This document shows positions 1-8,552 of a stretch of 64,000 nt of DNA, piece after piece. This DNA is from Actinomarinicola tropica (GTDB lineage: Bacteria; Actinomycetota; Acidimicrobiia; Acidimicrobiales; SKKL01): contig NZ_CP045851.1 in assembly GCF_009650215.1 (NCBI RefSeq), positions 2,135,001-2,199,000 of the forward strand, written 5' to 3'. The notes under the pieces were generated by a model that saw only the letters and a list, made by a program, of their open reading frames with translations, did no database searches and was not told the DNA's origin. Numbering within the stretch: position 1 is the first letter of the stretch; each line of letters starts with the position of its first letter. The translations under genes and the position numbers were made by a program.

Positions 1-348
1 CACGAGGGCCACGGTGATGACGCGCACGGCGAGGAAGCGATCGGCAGCGTCGGGACCAGCCTTGCCGGACCTGATGAGCTTCTGCTTCACCTGATCGACG
101 TAGCCGACGGGCGTGAAGCGCCGTCCCAGGCCGGTCAGGCCCTGGAGGACGGGCTTGATCGCCCGGTCCGAGAGCGGGTTGAGCAGCTCCTGGTCGCGGA
201 CGTTCTCGACCTCGTAGCCGTCGAGCTGCCGGAGCGAGTCGCGGACGACCGATCGGTCCTCGGCCTGAGAGAGGAAGAAGTAGATGGCGAGACCGATCGC
301 GACACCGATCCCGATGACGACCAGCTCGAGGGGCAGGTCAGATGTCAA
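1..348 (-). CDS. TadC-like pilus assembly membrane protein (5' part, cut by window edge)
   Basis: N-terminal 116 codons of a type II secretion F-family protein that would sit in the inner membrane as part of the Tad/Flp pilus platform. One hydrophobic segment near residues 8-26 is followed by a charged cytoplasmic stretch and the start of a second hydrophobic stretch at the edge. I chose the TTG at 348 because the frame is closed by a TGA just upstream; it overlaps the end of the vWA-TadB gene by 11 bases. The identification as TadC rests on its position right after TadB in a cpaB-E-F-tadB order, and on its membrane topology. The GspF domain itself lies outside the window. Confidence 0.7.
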   Translation of the reverse strand, partial: MTSDLPLELVVIGIGVAIGLAIYFFLSQAEDRSVVRDSLRQLDGYEVENVRDQELLNPLSDRAIKPVLQGLTGLGRRFTPVGYVDQVKQKLIRSGKAGPDAADRFLAVRVITVALV

Positions 349-2263
349 CCTCGATCACCTTCTTCATCCAGTAGAAGCCGACGCCGGCGAGGATGATCGC
401 CCCACCGAGCAGGAAGTTGCCGAGCCGCGTGTCGAACAGCGCGGAGATGTAGTCACGGTTCAGCATCCACATCGCGATGCCGAGCCCGATCGGGAGGAGC
501 CCGAGCACGATGGCGCTGATCTTGCCCTCGGCGGTGAGCGCCGCGACGTCACGGCGGAGCCGCTCGCGCTGGGTCATCGTGTCGGCCACGGTCAGGAGGA
601 GCTCCGCGAGGTTGCCGCCGACCTCCCGCTGGATGCGGATGGCCATGACCGCCCACGCGAAGTCGCCGCTGTCCATGCGCTCCGCCGAGGCCTCGAGCGA
701 CTCCTCGAGGGGCCGACCGAGACGAGATTCGGTGACGACCCGTCGGAGCTCCTGACCCATCGGCTCAGAGACCTCACGGGACACCGCCTCGACGCCCTGC
801 ATGAGGGAGTAGCCGGCCCGCAGCGTGCCGGACAGCAGCTGGAGGGTGTCCGGCAGCTGCGACTCGAACGCCTTCTGGCGACGGGAGGCGAGGAAGTTGA
901 CCACCGCCGGCGGGATGAGGATGCCGATCAGCACCACGACCACCGCACCGAGCAGGTTCCTCGTCAGCACGAGGGCGAGCAGGAGGAGGAGACCGACGCC
1001 GGCGGCGTAGAAGAACAGGGCCTCGGCAGCGCGGAGGGGCAGGTTCGCCCGCTCGAGCATGGCCTCGATCTTGGCCAGCAGGCCCTGGCGCTCGGCGAAG
1101 CCCTCGGTGAGGCTGACCGCTCGCTGGATGAACGCGGTCTTCGCGAGGGAGCTGTCGCCCTCGTCGTCGTACGGCGAGGGGGCGGCGGGTTCGGTGTACT
1201 GCTCGAGCACGGCGTCGAGGCTGCCGGCATCGGGAGTCAGCAGCGACACCACGGCGTAGATCGCGAGCGCCACTGCGAGCAGGACGAGCCCGATGCCGAT
1301 CAGCAAGCCGTTGTCCCTCAGGAAGCCCACGCCGCCGGGTTCGCTCGCAGTCACCGGACGTAGGTTCGCGGCCCCCTCGGCGACGCCGCCGCTGACGAAC
1401 GACACCGAGGTCGACGCATCGGCCACGTCCAGCTCCAGGTCGACCGGACCGGTGCCCTCTGCCGAGGCGTAGGTGAGCACGTGGTTGTCGGCGACGACGG
1501 CTGCGTAGCCCTCGAGCACGTCGGCGATGGCCGACGGGCTCTCCTGGGCGGTGTAGATGCCACCGGTGGCATCGGTGAGGCTGCGCAGCGTGCCGCCGTC
1601 GACGCCTCGGTTCTCGAGGCCGAGCGTGTACAGCGTCGCCCGCGACGTGACGAGTGCGCCGCGGGCACGACTCCCGGTGACCGTCGACGAGGTGATCGGG
1701 CCACCCGCGACCAAGATGATCTCGCGCTGGCGGCCTTCGCCCGTGGCGACGAGGTCGGACGCTGTGACGACGCCGTTGAGCAGCGAGCTGCCGCCGCTCG
1801 GGGCCAGGTTCTCGACCGCCGCGAGCAGCCGCTCCCGATCCGTCGTGAGCCGCTGCACCACCCGAGCGGCGTTCCCACCGAACGAGACCAGCCCGATGGT
1901 CTGGCCCTCCGGGGCGTCGCGGATGATCGCGGACACCGCCTCGCGCGTCTGGACGAGCGCGCCGCCGGCGTCCATCGCCTCGGAGGTGTCCACCGCGATG
2001 ACGAGCGCCGAGCGGGTGGCCGGCAGGGCGCTGACCGCGTTGACCGAGCGCTCCTCACCGTTCTCCCGGATGGTCGCGCCCTCGAGGGCTGCGGGGTCAC
2101 CGCTGTACTCGACGACCATGCGGACGTCGGTGGGGTCGGTGCTGTCGATCGAGCGGATCCGCAGCCGCTCGGAGCTGTCCTGGTCCTGGGCGACCGCTCC
2201 TGGGGCCCACCCGGCGAGGGCGACGAGGAGGAGGGCGCAGACGAGCGCCAGACGTCGCCTCAC
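338..2263 (-). CDS. vWA domain-TadB fusion, Tad/Flp pilus platform protein
   Basis: 641-residue inner-membrane protein of the Tad pilus machine. In order: a signal peptide (residues 1-25), an exported von Willebrand A-like domain (about 85-255) with a MIDAS-like DTSEA at 92-96, a membrane segment (about 315-340), a cytoplasmic linker, two more hydrophobic stretches (about 410-460), a GspF/TadB domain (about 475-600) and two C-terminal membrane segments. Ordinary TadB is about 300 residues and lacks the vWA part. The last MIDAS position is Ala rather than Ser, so metal binding may be weakened. The start ATG overlaps the cpaF stop by 4 bases, indicating translational coupling. The vWA part may contact pilin or the envelope; that is inference. 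Confidence 0.85.
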   Translation of the reverse strand: MRRRLALVCALLLVALAGWAPGAVAQDQDSSERLRIRSIDSTDPTDVRMVVEYSGDPAALEGATIRENGEERSVNAVSALPATRSALVIAVDTSEAMDAGGALVQTREAVSAIIRDAPEGQTIGLVSFGGNAARVVQRLTTDRERLLAAVENLAPSGGSSLLNGVVTASDLVATGEGRQREIILVAGGPITSSTVTGSRARGALVTSRATLYTLGLENRGVDGGTLRSLTDATGGIYTAQESPSAIADVLEGYAAVVADNHVLTYASAEGTGPVDLELDVADASTSVSFVSGGVAEGAANLRPVTASEPGGVGFLRDNGLLIGIGLVLLAVALAIYAVVSLLTPDAGSLDAVLEQYTEPAAPSPYDDEGDSSLAKTAFIQRAVSLTEGFAERQGLLAKIEAMLERANLPLRAAEALFFYAAGVGLLLLLALVLTRNLLGAVVVVLIGILIPPAVVNFLASRRQKAFESQLPDTLQLLSGTLRAGYSLMQGVEAVSREVSEPMGQELRRVVTESRLGRPLEESLEASAERMDSGDFAWAVMAIRIQREVGGNLAELLLTVADTMTQRERLRRDVAALTAEGKISAIVLGLLPIGLGIAMWMLNRDYISALFDTRLGNFLLGGAIILAGVGFYWMKKVIEVDI

Positions 2264-3621
2264 CGACCCACCGCCCGCTGCCCCATCGGCTCGGGCTGGA
2301 ACACCTCGGGGCCGAGGCGGATGCCGAGGTCGGCGAGCTTCTCGGCGAACTTCGGTCGCACGCCGGTGGCCTTGAGGTGCCCCCGGAAGCGACCGTGCTC
2401 GTCGACGCCCATGCCGTAGTCGAACAGGAAGATGTCCTGGAGGGTGATGACGTCGCCCTCCATGCCCTGCACCTCGGTGATGTGGGTGATGCGGCGGGTG
2501 CCGTCCCGCAGACGGGTGAGGTGCACGATGAGGTCGAGGGCCGACGCCATCTGCTCACGGATGGCCCGGACCGGCAGGTCGAAGCCGGCCATCAGCGTCA
2601 TCGTCTCGATGCGGGACAGGGTGTCGCGGGGGCTGTTCGAGTGGACCGTCGTGATCGAGCCGTCGTGGCCCGTGTTCATGGCCTGGAGCATGTCGAGGGC
2701 CTCGCCGGAGCGGCACTCGCCCACGACGATGCGGTCGGGACGCATCCGGAGGCAGTTCTTGACCAGCTCGCGGATCGTGACCTGGCCACGGCCCTCGATG
2801 TTCGGCGGCCGGGCCTCGAGCGACAGCACGTGGTCCTGGTGGAGCTGGAGCTCCTTGGCGTCCTCGACGGTGACGATGCGCTCGTCGGAGGGGATGAACG
2901 ACGACAGCACGTTGAGGGTCGTCGTCTTGCCGGTGCCGGTACCGCCGGAGACGATCACGTTGAGCCGGCCGACGACGCAGGCCTGCAGGAACCGCGCCGA
3001 CTGGGCGTTCAGCGTGCCGAAGCGGATGAGGTCGTCGATCTGGAGCGGGTCGGTGGAGAACTTCCGGATGGTGAGGAAGGGGCCGCCGATCGCCAGCGGG
3101 TGGATCACCGCGTTCACGCGGGAGCCGTCGGGCAGCCGAGCGTCCACCATGGGGGTCGACTCGTCGATGCGACGGCCGACCTGGCCGACGATCTTGTCGA
3201 TGATGCGACGCAGGTGCGTCTCGTCGACGAACGAGGCCGCGTCCTTCTCGATGCGACCTGACCGCTCCACGTAGACGCTCTCGGGGCCGTTCACCATGAT
3301 CTCGGTGACAGCCTCCTCCTTCAGGAGCCGGTCGATCGGGCCGTAGCCGAGGATGTCGTCGGAGACGTCCTGGATGAGCTGCGCCTTGTCGGCGGCGGTC
3401 AGCGGCGTCCGCTCCTGGGCGAGGGCGGCCGACAGCTGCTCGTGGACCCGACGGCGCAGGTCCTCCTCGCTCAGCCGCTTGTCGTAGAGGATCGGGCCCA
3501 GCTCGTCGATGAGGTGGTGGTGGATCCGCTGGCGGAGCTCGTCGAGGACCGGGTCGCGCCGCTGCGCGAGCGGCGTGCCCGGGGTCCCCTGCTGTTCGTG
3601 GAGCCTCTTGTACAACGACAT
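2260..3621 (-). CDS. cpaF: Tad/Flp pilus assembly ATPase TadA/CpaF
   Basis: 453-residue secretion ATPase of the type II/IV family that powers Flp pilus assembly from the cytoplasmic face. The N-terminal part (to about residue 130) is the CpaF-type helical region. A Walker A motif, GGTGTGKTTT, lies near residue 224. The later Asp-box and Walker B region includes RMRPDRIVVGE, followed by a His-box with HDGS and TTVHSNS. Length is normal for CpaF. It follows cpaE after 47 bases and runs into vWA-tadB with a 4-base overlap. The gene order cpaB-cpaE-cpaF-tadB-tadC is the classic Tad order; pilin and prepilin peptidase genes are not in the window. Confidence 0.95.
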   Translation of the reverse strand: MSLYKRLHEQQGTPGTPLAQRRDPVLDELRQRIHHHLIDELGPILYDKRLSEEDLRRRVHEQLSAALAQERTPLTAADKAQLIQDVSDDILGYGPIDRLLKEEAVTEIMVNGPESVYVERSGRIEKDAASFVDETHLRRIIDKIVGQVGRRIDESTPMVDARLPDGSRVNAVIHPLAIGGPFLTIRKFSTDPLQIDDLIRFGTLNAQSARFLQACVVGRLNVIVSGGTGTGKTTTLNVLSSFIPSDERIVTVEDAKELQLHQDHVLSLEARPPNIEGRGQVTIRELVKNCLRMRPDRIVVGECRSGEALDMLQAMNTGHDGSITTVHSNSPRDTLSRIETMTLMAGFDLPVRAIREQMASALDLIVHLTRLRDGTRRITHITEVQGMEGDVITLQDIFLFDYGMGVDEHGRFRGHLKATGVRPKFAEKLADLGIRLGPEVFQPEPMGQRAVGR

Positions 3622-3668
3622 CGTGGCCAGTCCTCAGAAGTCGGCGGGATGCGGGTGGGGCGGTCCGG

Positions 3669-4826
3669 CTAGCGCCGGCGGGCGGAGCTCGGCAGGAAGT
3701 GGCCGGCCAGCTCCTCGATCGACTTGCTGACCCCCGACTTCGGGGCCGTCTGGACGACCGGCGTGCCCTTGTTGACCGACTGCGGCACGACGACGTCGCT
3801 CGGGATGAGGGCCTCGGCCTTGATCCCCAGGGTCTTCTCGACCTCGCCGATCTCGAGCTTGACCTTCGAGTTGGCCCGGTTGAGGACGAGGTGGATCTTC
3901 TCCATCGGCGTGTTCAGCAGCTTCATCGTCTGCAGGCCGATCTTCACGTTCTTGATGTTCGGGATGTCCATGCCGGCGACGAGGACGACGTCGTCGCTGG
4001 TCTCGATGAGACCCAGGACCACATCGTTGAAGTAGGCCGGCGTGTCGACGATCACGTGACCGGCGAACGAACGGAGGAGATCGATGATCCGGATCATCTC
4101 CTCGGCGCCGATCTGGTCGGCGAACGCCGGCTCCAACGGCGCGGGCAGCACGTAGAGCCCCGAGCTCTCGTGGACCGAGAGGAGGCTCTGGAGCAGGGAC
4201 GCGTCGAGCTTCTGGATCGAGCTGACGGCGTCGACGATCGTGTGCTGCGGGGCGAGCTTCAGCATCACGGCGATGTCACCGAACTGGAGGTTGCCGTCGA
4301 CGAGCACCACCGGACGCTCGCTGCGCTGGGCCATCGAGACCGCCAGGTTGACCGCGAGGACCGACTTGCCGGCTCCGCCCTTGGTCGAGAAGACGGTCAT
4401 GACCTGGCCGAGCTCCCCCGACTGGAGGGCCGGGTCCTCGGTCGTCGTGCCGCCGGAGGGCACGTAGAGCGTCTCGGCGACCCGCTGCACGGCGGCGACG
4501 AGCTGCGCGGTGTCGACGGGCGAGCCGAGGACGTCGCGCACGCCGGCCCGGAGGGCCTGCTGGAGCAGCGCGGTCGACAGCTCCTGGCTGAGGAGGATCG
4601 CCCCGACCTCCCGATGGACGCGCACCAGCTCCTCCACCGCCGCCAGCTCGGGGCCGTAGGCACACGACGGACCGAGGATGGCGACGACGGGATGGCCGAG
4701 GAGGCGCCCCCGCAGCTCGGCGACGCTGCCGAACGTGGTGGCGTTCTCCCCCAGCTGCATGGCGAGGCGGTTGCGGACCGCCTGGTCGACGTCGACGACC
4801 GCGATGGCCATGCCAGCGGGGATCAT
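3669..4826 (-). CDS. cpaE: CpaE/TadZ-like pilus localisation ATPase
   Basis: A 385-residue protein with an N-terminal receiver-like domain (about 1-115) and a C-terminal MinD/ParA-type ATPase domain with a deviant Walker A, TKGGAGKS, near residue 149. CpaE/TadZ proteins position the Tad machine at the cell pole or envelope. I start it at the ATG at 4826 (MIPAG) because GGAGG lies 7 bases upstream on the minus strand; an upstream ATG at 4883 would add 19 residues with no good ribosome site. The receiver-like domain begins AVVDVDQAV, so the usual acidic cluster is only partly kept and phosphorylation is doubtful. Confidence 0.88.
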   Translation of the reverse strand: MIPAGMAIAVVDVDQAVRNRLAMQLGENATTFGSVAELRGRLLGHPVVAILGPSCAYGPELAAVEELVRVHREVGAILLSQELSTALLQQALRAGVRDVLGSPVDTAQLVAAVQRVAETLYVPSGGTTTEDPALQSGELGQVMTVFSTKGGAGKSVLAVNLAVSMAQRSERPVVLVDGNLQFGDIAVMLKLAPQHTIVDAVSSIQKLDASLLQSLLSVHESSGLYVLPAPLEPAFADQIGAEEMIRIIDLLRSFAGHVIVDTPAYFNDVVLGLIETSDDVVLVAGMDIPNIKNVKIGLQTMKLLNTPMEKIHLVLNRANSKVKLEIGEVEKTLGIKAEALIPSDVVVPQSVNKGTPVVQTAPKSGVSKSIEELAGHFLPSSARRR

Positions 4827-4884
4827 CGGACCACCTCCGGGTCGGTGCGAGTCGAACGCACTGGGGTCAGGGGCGAAGGACATG

Positions 4885-5700
4885 TCACTCCCGGCCTTCG
4901 GGGCCGAACGGGGTCAGGCGGCCGCCGTCCTCGCCGGGCAGGCTCTCCTGGAGATCGAGCGGCGGGATGGCCTCTGCGGTGTAGTCGGGCGGCACGAGCG
5001 AGAGGTAGATGCTCGTCGGGTCGACCGAGGCGATCCGCTGGGCGGCCTCGGGCGGCACGGCGAAGGTGATCGTGCCGGTGCCGGTCTCGGCGGCGGCGGG
5101 GTCGACGGTCTCGCCGGGCTGGGGCACCGCCGACCGGCCGATCGCGATGATCGGGACGTCGTGGTAGAGGTAGCGGGCCGGCTGCTGGTACCGGGTCTCC
5201 TCGCCCTCCGAGCCGACCACCGGGACCGAGTCCTCGAGCTGGTTGGCGACCATGATGTTCACCCGGTCGCCGGGGACGAGGAGGCCGGCCACGCCACGCA
5301 CCTGGTCGACCGACACGGTGATGGCGACGTCGCCGTCCTCGAGCCGCTCGGAGAAGGTGATGAGCGCCGCCGCGGGGTCGACGAACATGCCCTCGACGAG
5401 GACCTGGTTGGCCGACAGGTCGTTGAGCGCCACCTTGCCCTCGATCGTCTCGAGCGAGCGGGTGTAGTTGGCGGGGAGGAACTGGCGCGGGATCTCCGAG
5501 CGCTCGATGTAGCTCTCGGCCGTGGCCTGCTCGCCGGGGAGCCCCTTCGGGATGTCCTGGGCGACCTTGAACACCTCGATGAGCTCGGCGTCCTCGTTGG
5601 CGCGGTCCTCGATCCCCTGCACGTAGCTGAACAGCGCGAAGGCGGCGATGGCGCCGACTGCGATCGCTGCGATGAGGATCAACGTTCTCCTGGAGCTCAA
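4885..5700 (-). CDS. cpaB: CpaB/RcpC-like Flp pilus assembly protein with SAF domain
   Basis: 271-residue protein with one N-terminal membrane anchor (residues 6-26), then a SAF domain (about 45-115) and an RcpC/CpaB C-terminal domain. CpaB sits in the periplasm or cell-wall zone and helps pilus assembly. The frame stays open to an ATG at 5874, but that extension is Arg/His-rich, low-complexity and unlike the family. The TTG at 5700 has GAGG five bases upstream and starts right before the membrane anchor, so I prefer it. It is the first gene of the Tad operon. The gap to the chosen cpaE start is 58 bases. Confidence 0.85.
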   Translation of the reverse strand: MSSRRTLILIAAIAVGAIAAFALFSYVQGIEDRANEDAELIEVFKVAQDIPKGLPGEQATAESYIERSEIPRQFLPANYTRSLETIEGKVALNDLSANQVLVEGMFVDPAAALITFSERLEDGDVAITVSVDQVRGVAGLLVPGDRVNIMVANQLEDSVPVVGSEGEETRYQQPARYLYHDVPIIAIGRSAVPQPGETVDPAAAETGTGTITFAVPPEAAQRIASVDPTSIYLSLVPPDYTAEAIPPLDLQESLPGEDGGRLTPFGPEGRE

Positions 5701-5907
5701 TTCGACCTCGCTCGTCCGGTGCGTGTGGGTGTGGCGGTGGCACCGGCGCCCACGCGCCGCCGCGACCTGGTGCGGTGCAGAGCCACCGCCGTGCCACTCC
5801 TTCGGCCGATTGCCCCGCGGACGTGAGGACTTTCCGTCGGGAATCCGGCGCGATGCGTCGAGCGCGGTTGCCACCCGATCCCCCCGGGCGGCCCCCGGAC
5901 GCGACGG

Positions 5908-5940
5908 CGGAGCAGCCCCTATCCCTCGGGTGCTGCTCCG
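5908..5940. terminator. Perfect hairpin between cpaB and rpsA (likely rpsA terminator)
   Basis: Positions 5908-5916 pair perfectly with 5932-5940 (9 bp), and three further C:G pairs can form inside. It lies 48 bases past the rpsA stop, so a GC-rich terminator without a U-tract, common in actinobacteria, is the likely role. The rest of the 5701-5987 gap holds a TTGACG at 5945-5950 (minus strand) that could be a -35 box for the cpaB operon. No convincing -10 follows it. I see nothing else there. Confidence 0.5.
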
Positions 5941-5987
5941 CTGTCGTCAACCGTGCTGTGCGCCCGACCTGGGTCGGACGGCCCGGA

Positions 5988-7439
5988 TCACCCCTCGGGC
6001 TGAGCCTCGTCGGCCTCGCCCCCGGCCGGGGCGTCGCCCTCGGCGGCAGCGTCGGCCTCCGCCGCCTCGACGACGGCCTGAGCCTCCTCGGGGTGCTCGG
6101 CGTAGTACTCGGCCCACGCGGCCTCGGCGTCGGAGGGCGTCTCGGTGGCGCCACCGATGTAGTTGCCCTCGTCGTCGTAGGCGTGCTCGCCGAAGTGCTC
6201 CTGGTACTCGGCGGCGACGACACCGCCCTCGGCGGCCTGCTTGATCGAGAGGCTGATGCGGCGGCGCTGGAGGTCGAGGTCGATGATCTTGACCCAGAGC
6301 TCCTCGCCCGGCGTGACGACCTGCTCGGGGAGGTCGACATGGTGGGCCGACATCTCCGAGATGTGGACGAGTCCCTCGATGCCGTCACCCACCTGGACGA
6401 AGGCGCCGAAGGGCACGAGCTTGGTGACCCGGCCGTAGACGAGCTCGCCGACGCGGTGGTTGGAGGCGAACTCCTGCCACGGATCCTGCTGGGTGGCCTT
6501 GAGCGAGAGGCTGATGCGCTCCCGGTCGAGGTCGACCTCGAGCACCTGGACGGTGATCTCGTCGCCGACGGCCACGACCGAACCGGGGTGGTCGACGTGC
6601 TTCCACGACAGCTCGGACACGTGGACGAGGCCGTCCATGCCGCCGAGGTCGACGAAGGCGCCGAAGTTGACCACCGAGGAGACGACGCCCTGGCGGACCT
6701 CGCCCGGCTTCAGGTTGGCGAGGAAGTCCTCGCGCTGCTCCTTCTGCGTCTCCTCGAGCCAGGCCCGACGGGAGAGGACCACGTTGTTGCGGTTCTTGTC
6801 GAGCTCGATGATCTTGGCCTCGAGCGTGCGCCCGACGTAGGGCTGCAGGTCGCGGACGCGGCGCAGCTCGACGAGCGACGCCGGGAGGAAGCCCCGCAGG
6901 CCGATGTCGAGGATCAGGCCGCCCTTGACGACCTCGATGACCGGACCGGAGACGACGCCCTCGGCCTCCTTGATGGCCTCGATCGTGCCCCAGGCCCGCT
7001 CGTACTGGGCCCGCTTCTTCGACAGGATCAGGCGGCCCTCCTTGTCCTCCTTCTGGAGGACGAGGGCCTCGACGCGGTCGCCGAGCGAGACGATCTCGGA
7101 GGGGTCGACGTCGTTGCGGATCGACAGCTCGCGGCTGGGGATCACACCCTCGGACTTGTAGCCGATGTCGAGGAGGACCTCGTCGCGGTCGACCTTGACC
7201 ACGGAGCCCTCGACGATCTGGCCGTCCTCGACGTCGACCATGCTCGCCGAGTACGCCTCGTCGAGGGACATGCTCCCCAGGTCGTTCTCGACGACCTGGC
7301 GGGGGGTGTACTCACCCTTCTCGTCGAAGGTCCCCATGCCGGTGGGCTCGTCGGTGGGGGTGGATGCTGCTGCGCTCGAGGGCACCTCGTCGCCGGGAGC
7401 GACGCCCTCGGCGATGTCGGTGCTGGCCTGGTCGGACAC
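5988..7439 (-). CDS. rpsA: 30S ribosomal protein S1
   Basis: 483-residue protein with four S1 RNA-binding repeats, starting at about residues 55, 140, 225 and 310. Each carries the typical V(V/I)xxVxxGAFVDLGG-type core; examples are VNFGAFVDLGG and LVPFGAFVQVG. It ends in an acidic Ala/Glu-rich tail. S1 binds mRNA at the 30S platform. Four repeats match actinobacterial S1 rather than the six of E. coli. Start GTG at 7439 is backed by AGAAGG eight bases upstream; a longer open frame upstream is not S1-like. It is transcribed alone, ahead of a hairpin terminator. Confidence 0.96.
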   Translation of the reverse strand: MSDQASTDIAEGVAPGDEVPSSAAASTPTDEPTGMGTFDEKGEYTPRQVVENDLGSMSLDEAYSASMVDVEDGQIVEGSVVKVDRDEVLLDIGYKSEGVIPSRELSIRNDVDPSEIVSLGDRVEALVLQKEDKEGRLILSKKRAQYERAWGTIEAIKEAEGVVSGPVIEVVKGGLILDIGLRGFLPASLVELRRVRDLQPYVGRTLEAKIIELDKNRNNVVLSRRAWLEETQKEQREDFLANLKPGEVRQGVVSSVVNFGAFVDLGGMDGLVHVSELSWKHVDHPGSVVAVGDEITVQVLEVDLDRERISLSLKATQQDPWQEFASNHRVGELVYGRVTKLVPFGAFVQVGDGIEGLVHISEMSAHHVDLPEQVVTPGEELWVKIIDLDLQRRRISLSIKQAAEGGVVAAEYQEHFGEHAYDDEGNYIGGATETPSDAEAAWAEYYAEHPEEAQAVVEAAEADAAAEGDAPAGGEADEAQPEG

Positions 7440-7541
7440 GTGATCGCCTTCTAGTGGTCTGGGTCGGGCAGCCGTCGCGGACGACGACCGGCGTGGGGTG
7501 CCACCGGGAGGTGGGCGCGGGCCCGCACGCACAGGGAGTCG

Positions 7542-7547
7542 ATCGTA
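7542..7547 (-). promoter_or_regulatory. Candidate rpsA -10 box (TACGAT)
   Basis: On the minus strand TGATACGAT is an extended -10 element directly next to the stop codon of the upstream methyltransferase gene. It would give a leader of roughly 95 bases before the rpsA start. No clear -35 box is visible. Unlike most genes in this window, rpsA therefore appears to have a real 5' leader and a Shine-Dalgarno site. Confidence 0.5.
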
Positions 7548-8291
7548 TCACCCGACCCTGTCGGCGATCACCAGGAGCTCCGGGTGGTCGAGATCCGGCG
7601 GGCGCGCCGCGTAGTCGCCGGGCGTCACGGACCACAGGTGCCGCAGCCGCAGGCCGGCGGCGTCGACGAGGAGCCGCAGCTCGCGGGGCGTGAAGCACGA
7701 GGTCCACAGGTCGACCTCGGTGGCCTCGCCCGCCTCCGACCGGATGGTCGTGCGCTCGTGGTTGACCCCCCTCTCGGCGTCGAAGCCGTCGTGGTCCTCC
7801 AGGTAGCGGACCTGGAAGTAGGCAGAGAACGCCGAGAGGGCGAGCCGCCCGCCCGGTCGCAGGGCCCGTGACATCCCGACGAGCACGTCGAGGTCGGGGT
7901 CGATCGACGACGCGCCCTCCGCCGCGGGCCCGGCGACGAGGCCGAAGGCGCCCTGGCACAGCGAGATGGCGGCGTCGAACTCGGCCTCGAACGACAGGGC
8001 TCGGGCATCGGCGCGCGAGAACGTGACGCCGTCGGGGGCGTCACGCCGGGCGAGGTCGACGAAGCGCTGGGAGATGTCGACGCCGTGGACCTCGATGCCC
8101 CGGCGGCCCAGCGCGTGGGCGTGGCGCCCCGGGCCGCAGCCCACGTCGAGGACCCGGTCCCCGGGTCGCAGGTCGAGCGCCGACACCAGGTGGTCGACCT
8201 CCTGCTCGGTGCCCTTGGTGAACGAGTACCGCAGGTACGCGGCGCCCATGTGGTCGGCCAGCCCCTCGAACCAGTGGGAGCCGCCGCTCAC
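7548..8291 (-). CDS. Class I SAM-dependent methyltransferase
   Basis: 247 residues. The SAM-binding motif I, VLDVGCGPGRHAHALG, is near residues 46-61, followed by an acidic VHGVDIS loop; motif IV-like FDAAISLCQGAFG is near 105. This is the Methyltransf_11/25 type. The substrate cannot be read from the sequence. The GTG start has AGGCGG a few bases upstream. It lies between a small membrane protein gene and rpsA on the same strand. Confidence 0.85.
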   Translation of the reverse strand: MSGGSHWFEGLADHMGAAYLRYSFTKGTEQEVDHLVSALDLRPGDRVLDVGCGPGRHAHALGRRGIEVHGVDISQRFVDLARRDAPDGVTFSRADARALSFEAEFDAAISLCQGAFGLVAGPAAEGASSIDPDLDVLVGMSRALRPGGRLALSAFSAYFQVRYLEDHDGFDAERGVNHERTTIRSEAGEATEVDLWTSCFTPRELRLLVDAAGLRLRHLWSVTPGDYAARPPDLDHPELLVIADRVG

Positions 8292-8304
8292 AGGCCGCCT
8301 GCGA

Positions 8305-8502
8305 TCAGTAGATCGGCCCCGGCGCCGGGCACTCCCAGCCCGGCGGGACGAGGCGCCACTCCTTGTAGTCGTTGAGCTCGCCGCAGGCCGAGTTCGTCGT
8401 CGCCAAGGCGTACGCCACCGACAGGAGCGCGTAGAGCACGACGGCGAGGGCGATGTAGGTGATGGGGCCGCTGCGCGTGCGCTGGGCGTTCCGCTTCGAC
8501 AT
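8305..8502 (-). CDS. Small single-pass membrane protein, unknown function
   Basis: 65 residues: a basic N-terminus (MSKRNAQRTR), one hydrophobic helix at about 14-34, then a short outward tail with two Cys (40 and 58) and a Pro-rich end. The basic cytoplasmic end predicts N-in orientation, which would let the two Cys form an external disulfide. A TACGGT hexamer eight bases upstream of the ATG supports it as a real leaderless gene. Its stop is 13 bases before the methyltransferase start, so the two may be co-transcribed. I do not recognise a family. Confidence 0.65.
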   Translation of the reverse strand: MSKRNAQRTRSGPITYIALAVVLYALLSVAYALATTNSACGELNDYKEWRLVPPGWECPAPGPIY

Positions 8503-8510
8503 CGGCGGCC

Positions 8511-8516
8511 ACCGTA
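8511..8516 (-). promoter_or_regulatory. Leaderless -10 box (TACGGT) of the small membrane protein
   Basis: TACGGT on the minus strand ends eight bases before the ATG at 8502, matching the spacing seen at many genes in this window. Confidence 0.5.
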
Positions 8517-8552
8517 CCGGTCGCGGGCGCCGCCGTGGCGGAGCGCGCGCCC

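Noticed and set aside
4827-4883. Longer CpaE start at 4883
   Set aside because: The internal ATG at 4826 has a GGAGG at ideal distance; the extra 19 residues are Pro/Gly-rich.
5701-5874. N-terminal extension of CpaB to an ATG at 5874
   Set aside because: His/Arg-rich low-complexity sequence; the TTG at 5700 has a ribosome site and directly precedes the membrane anchor.
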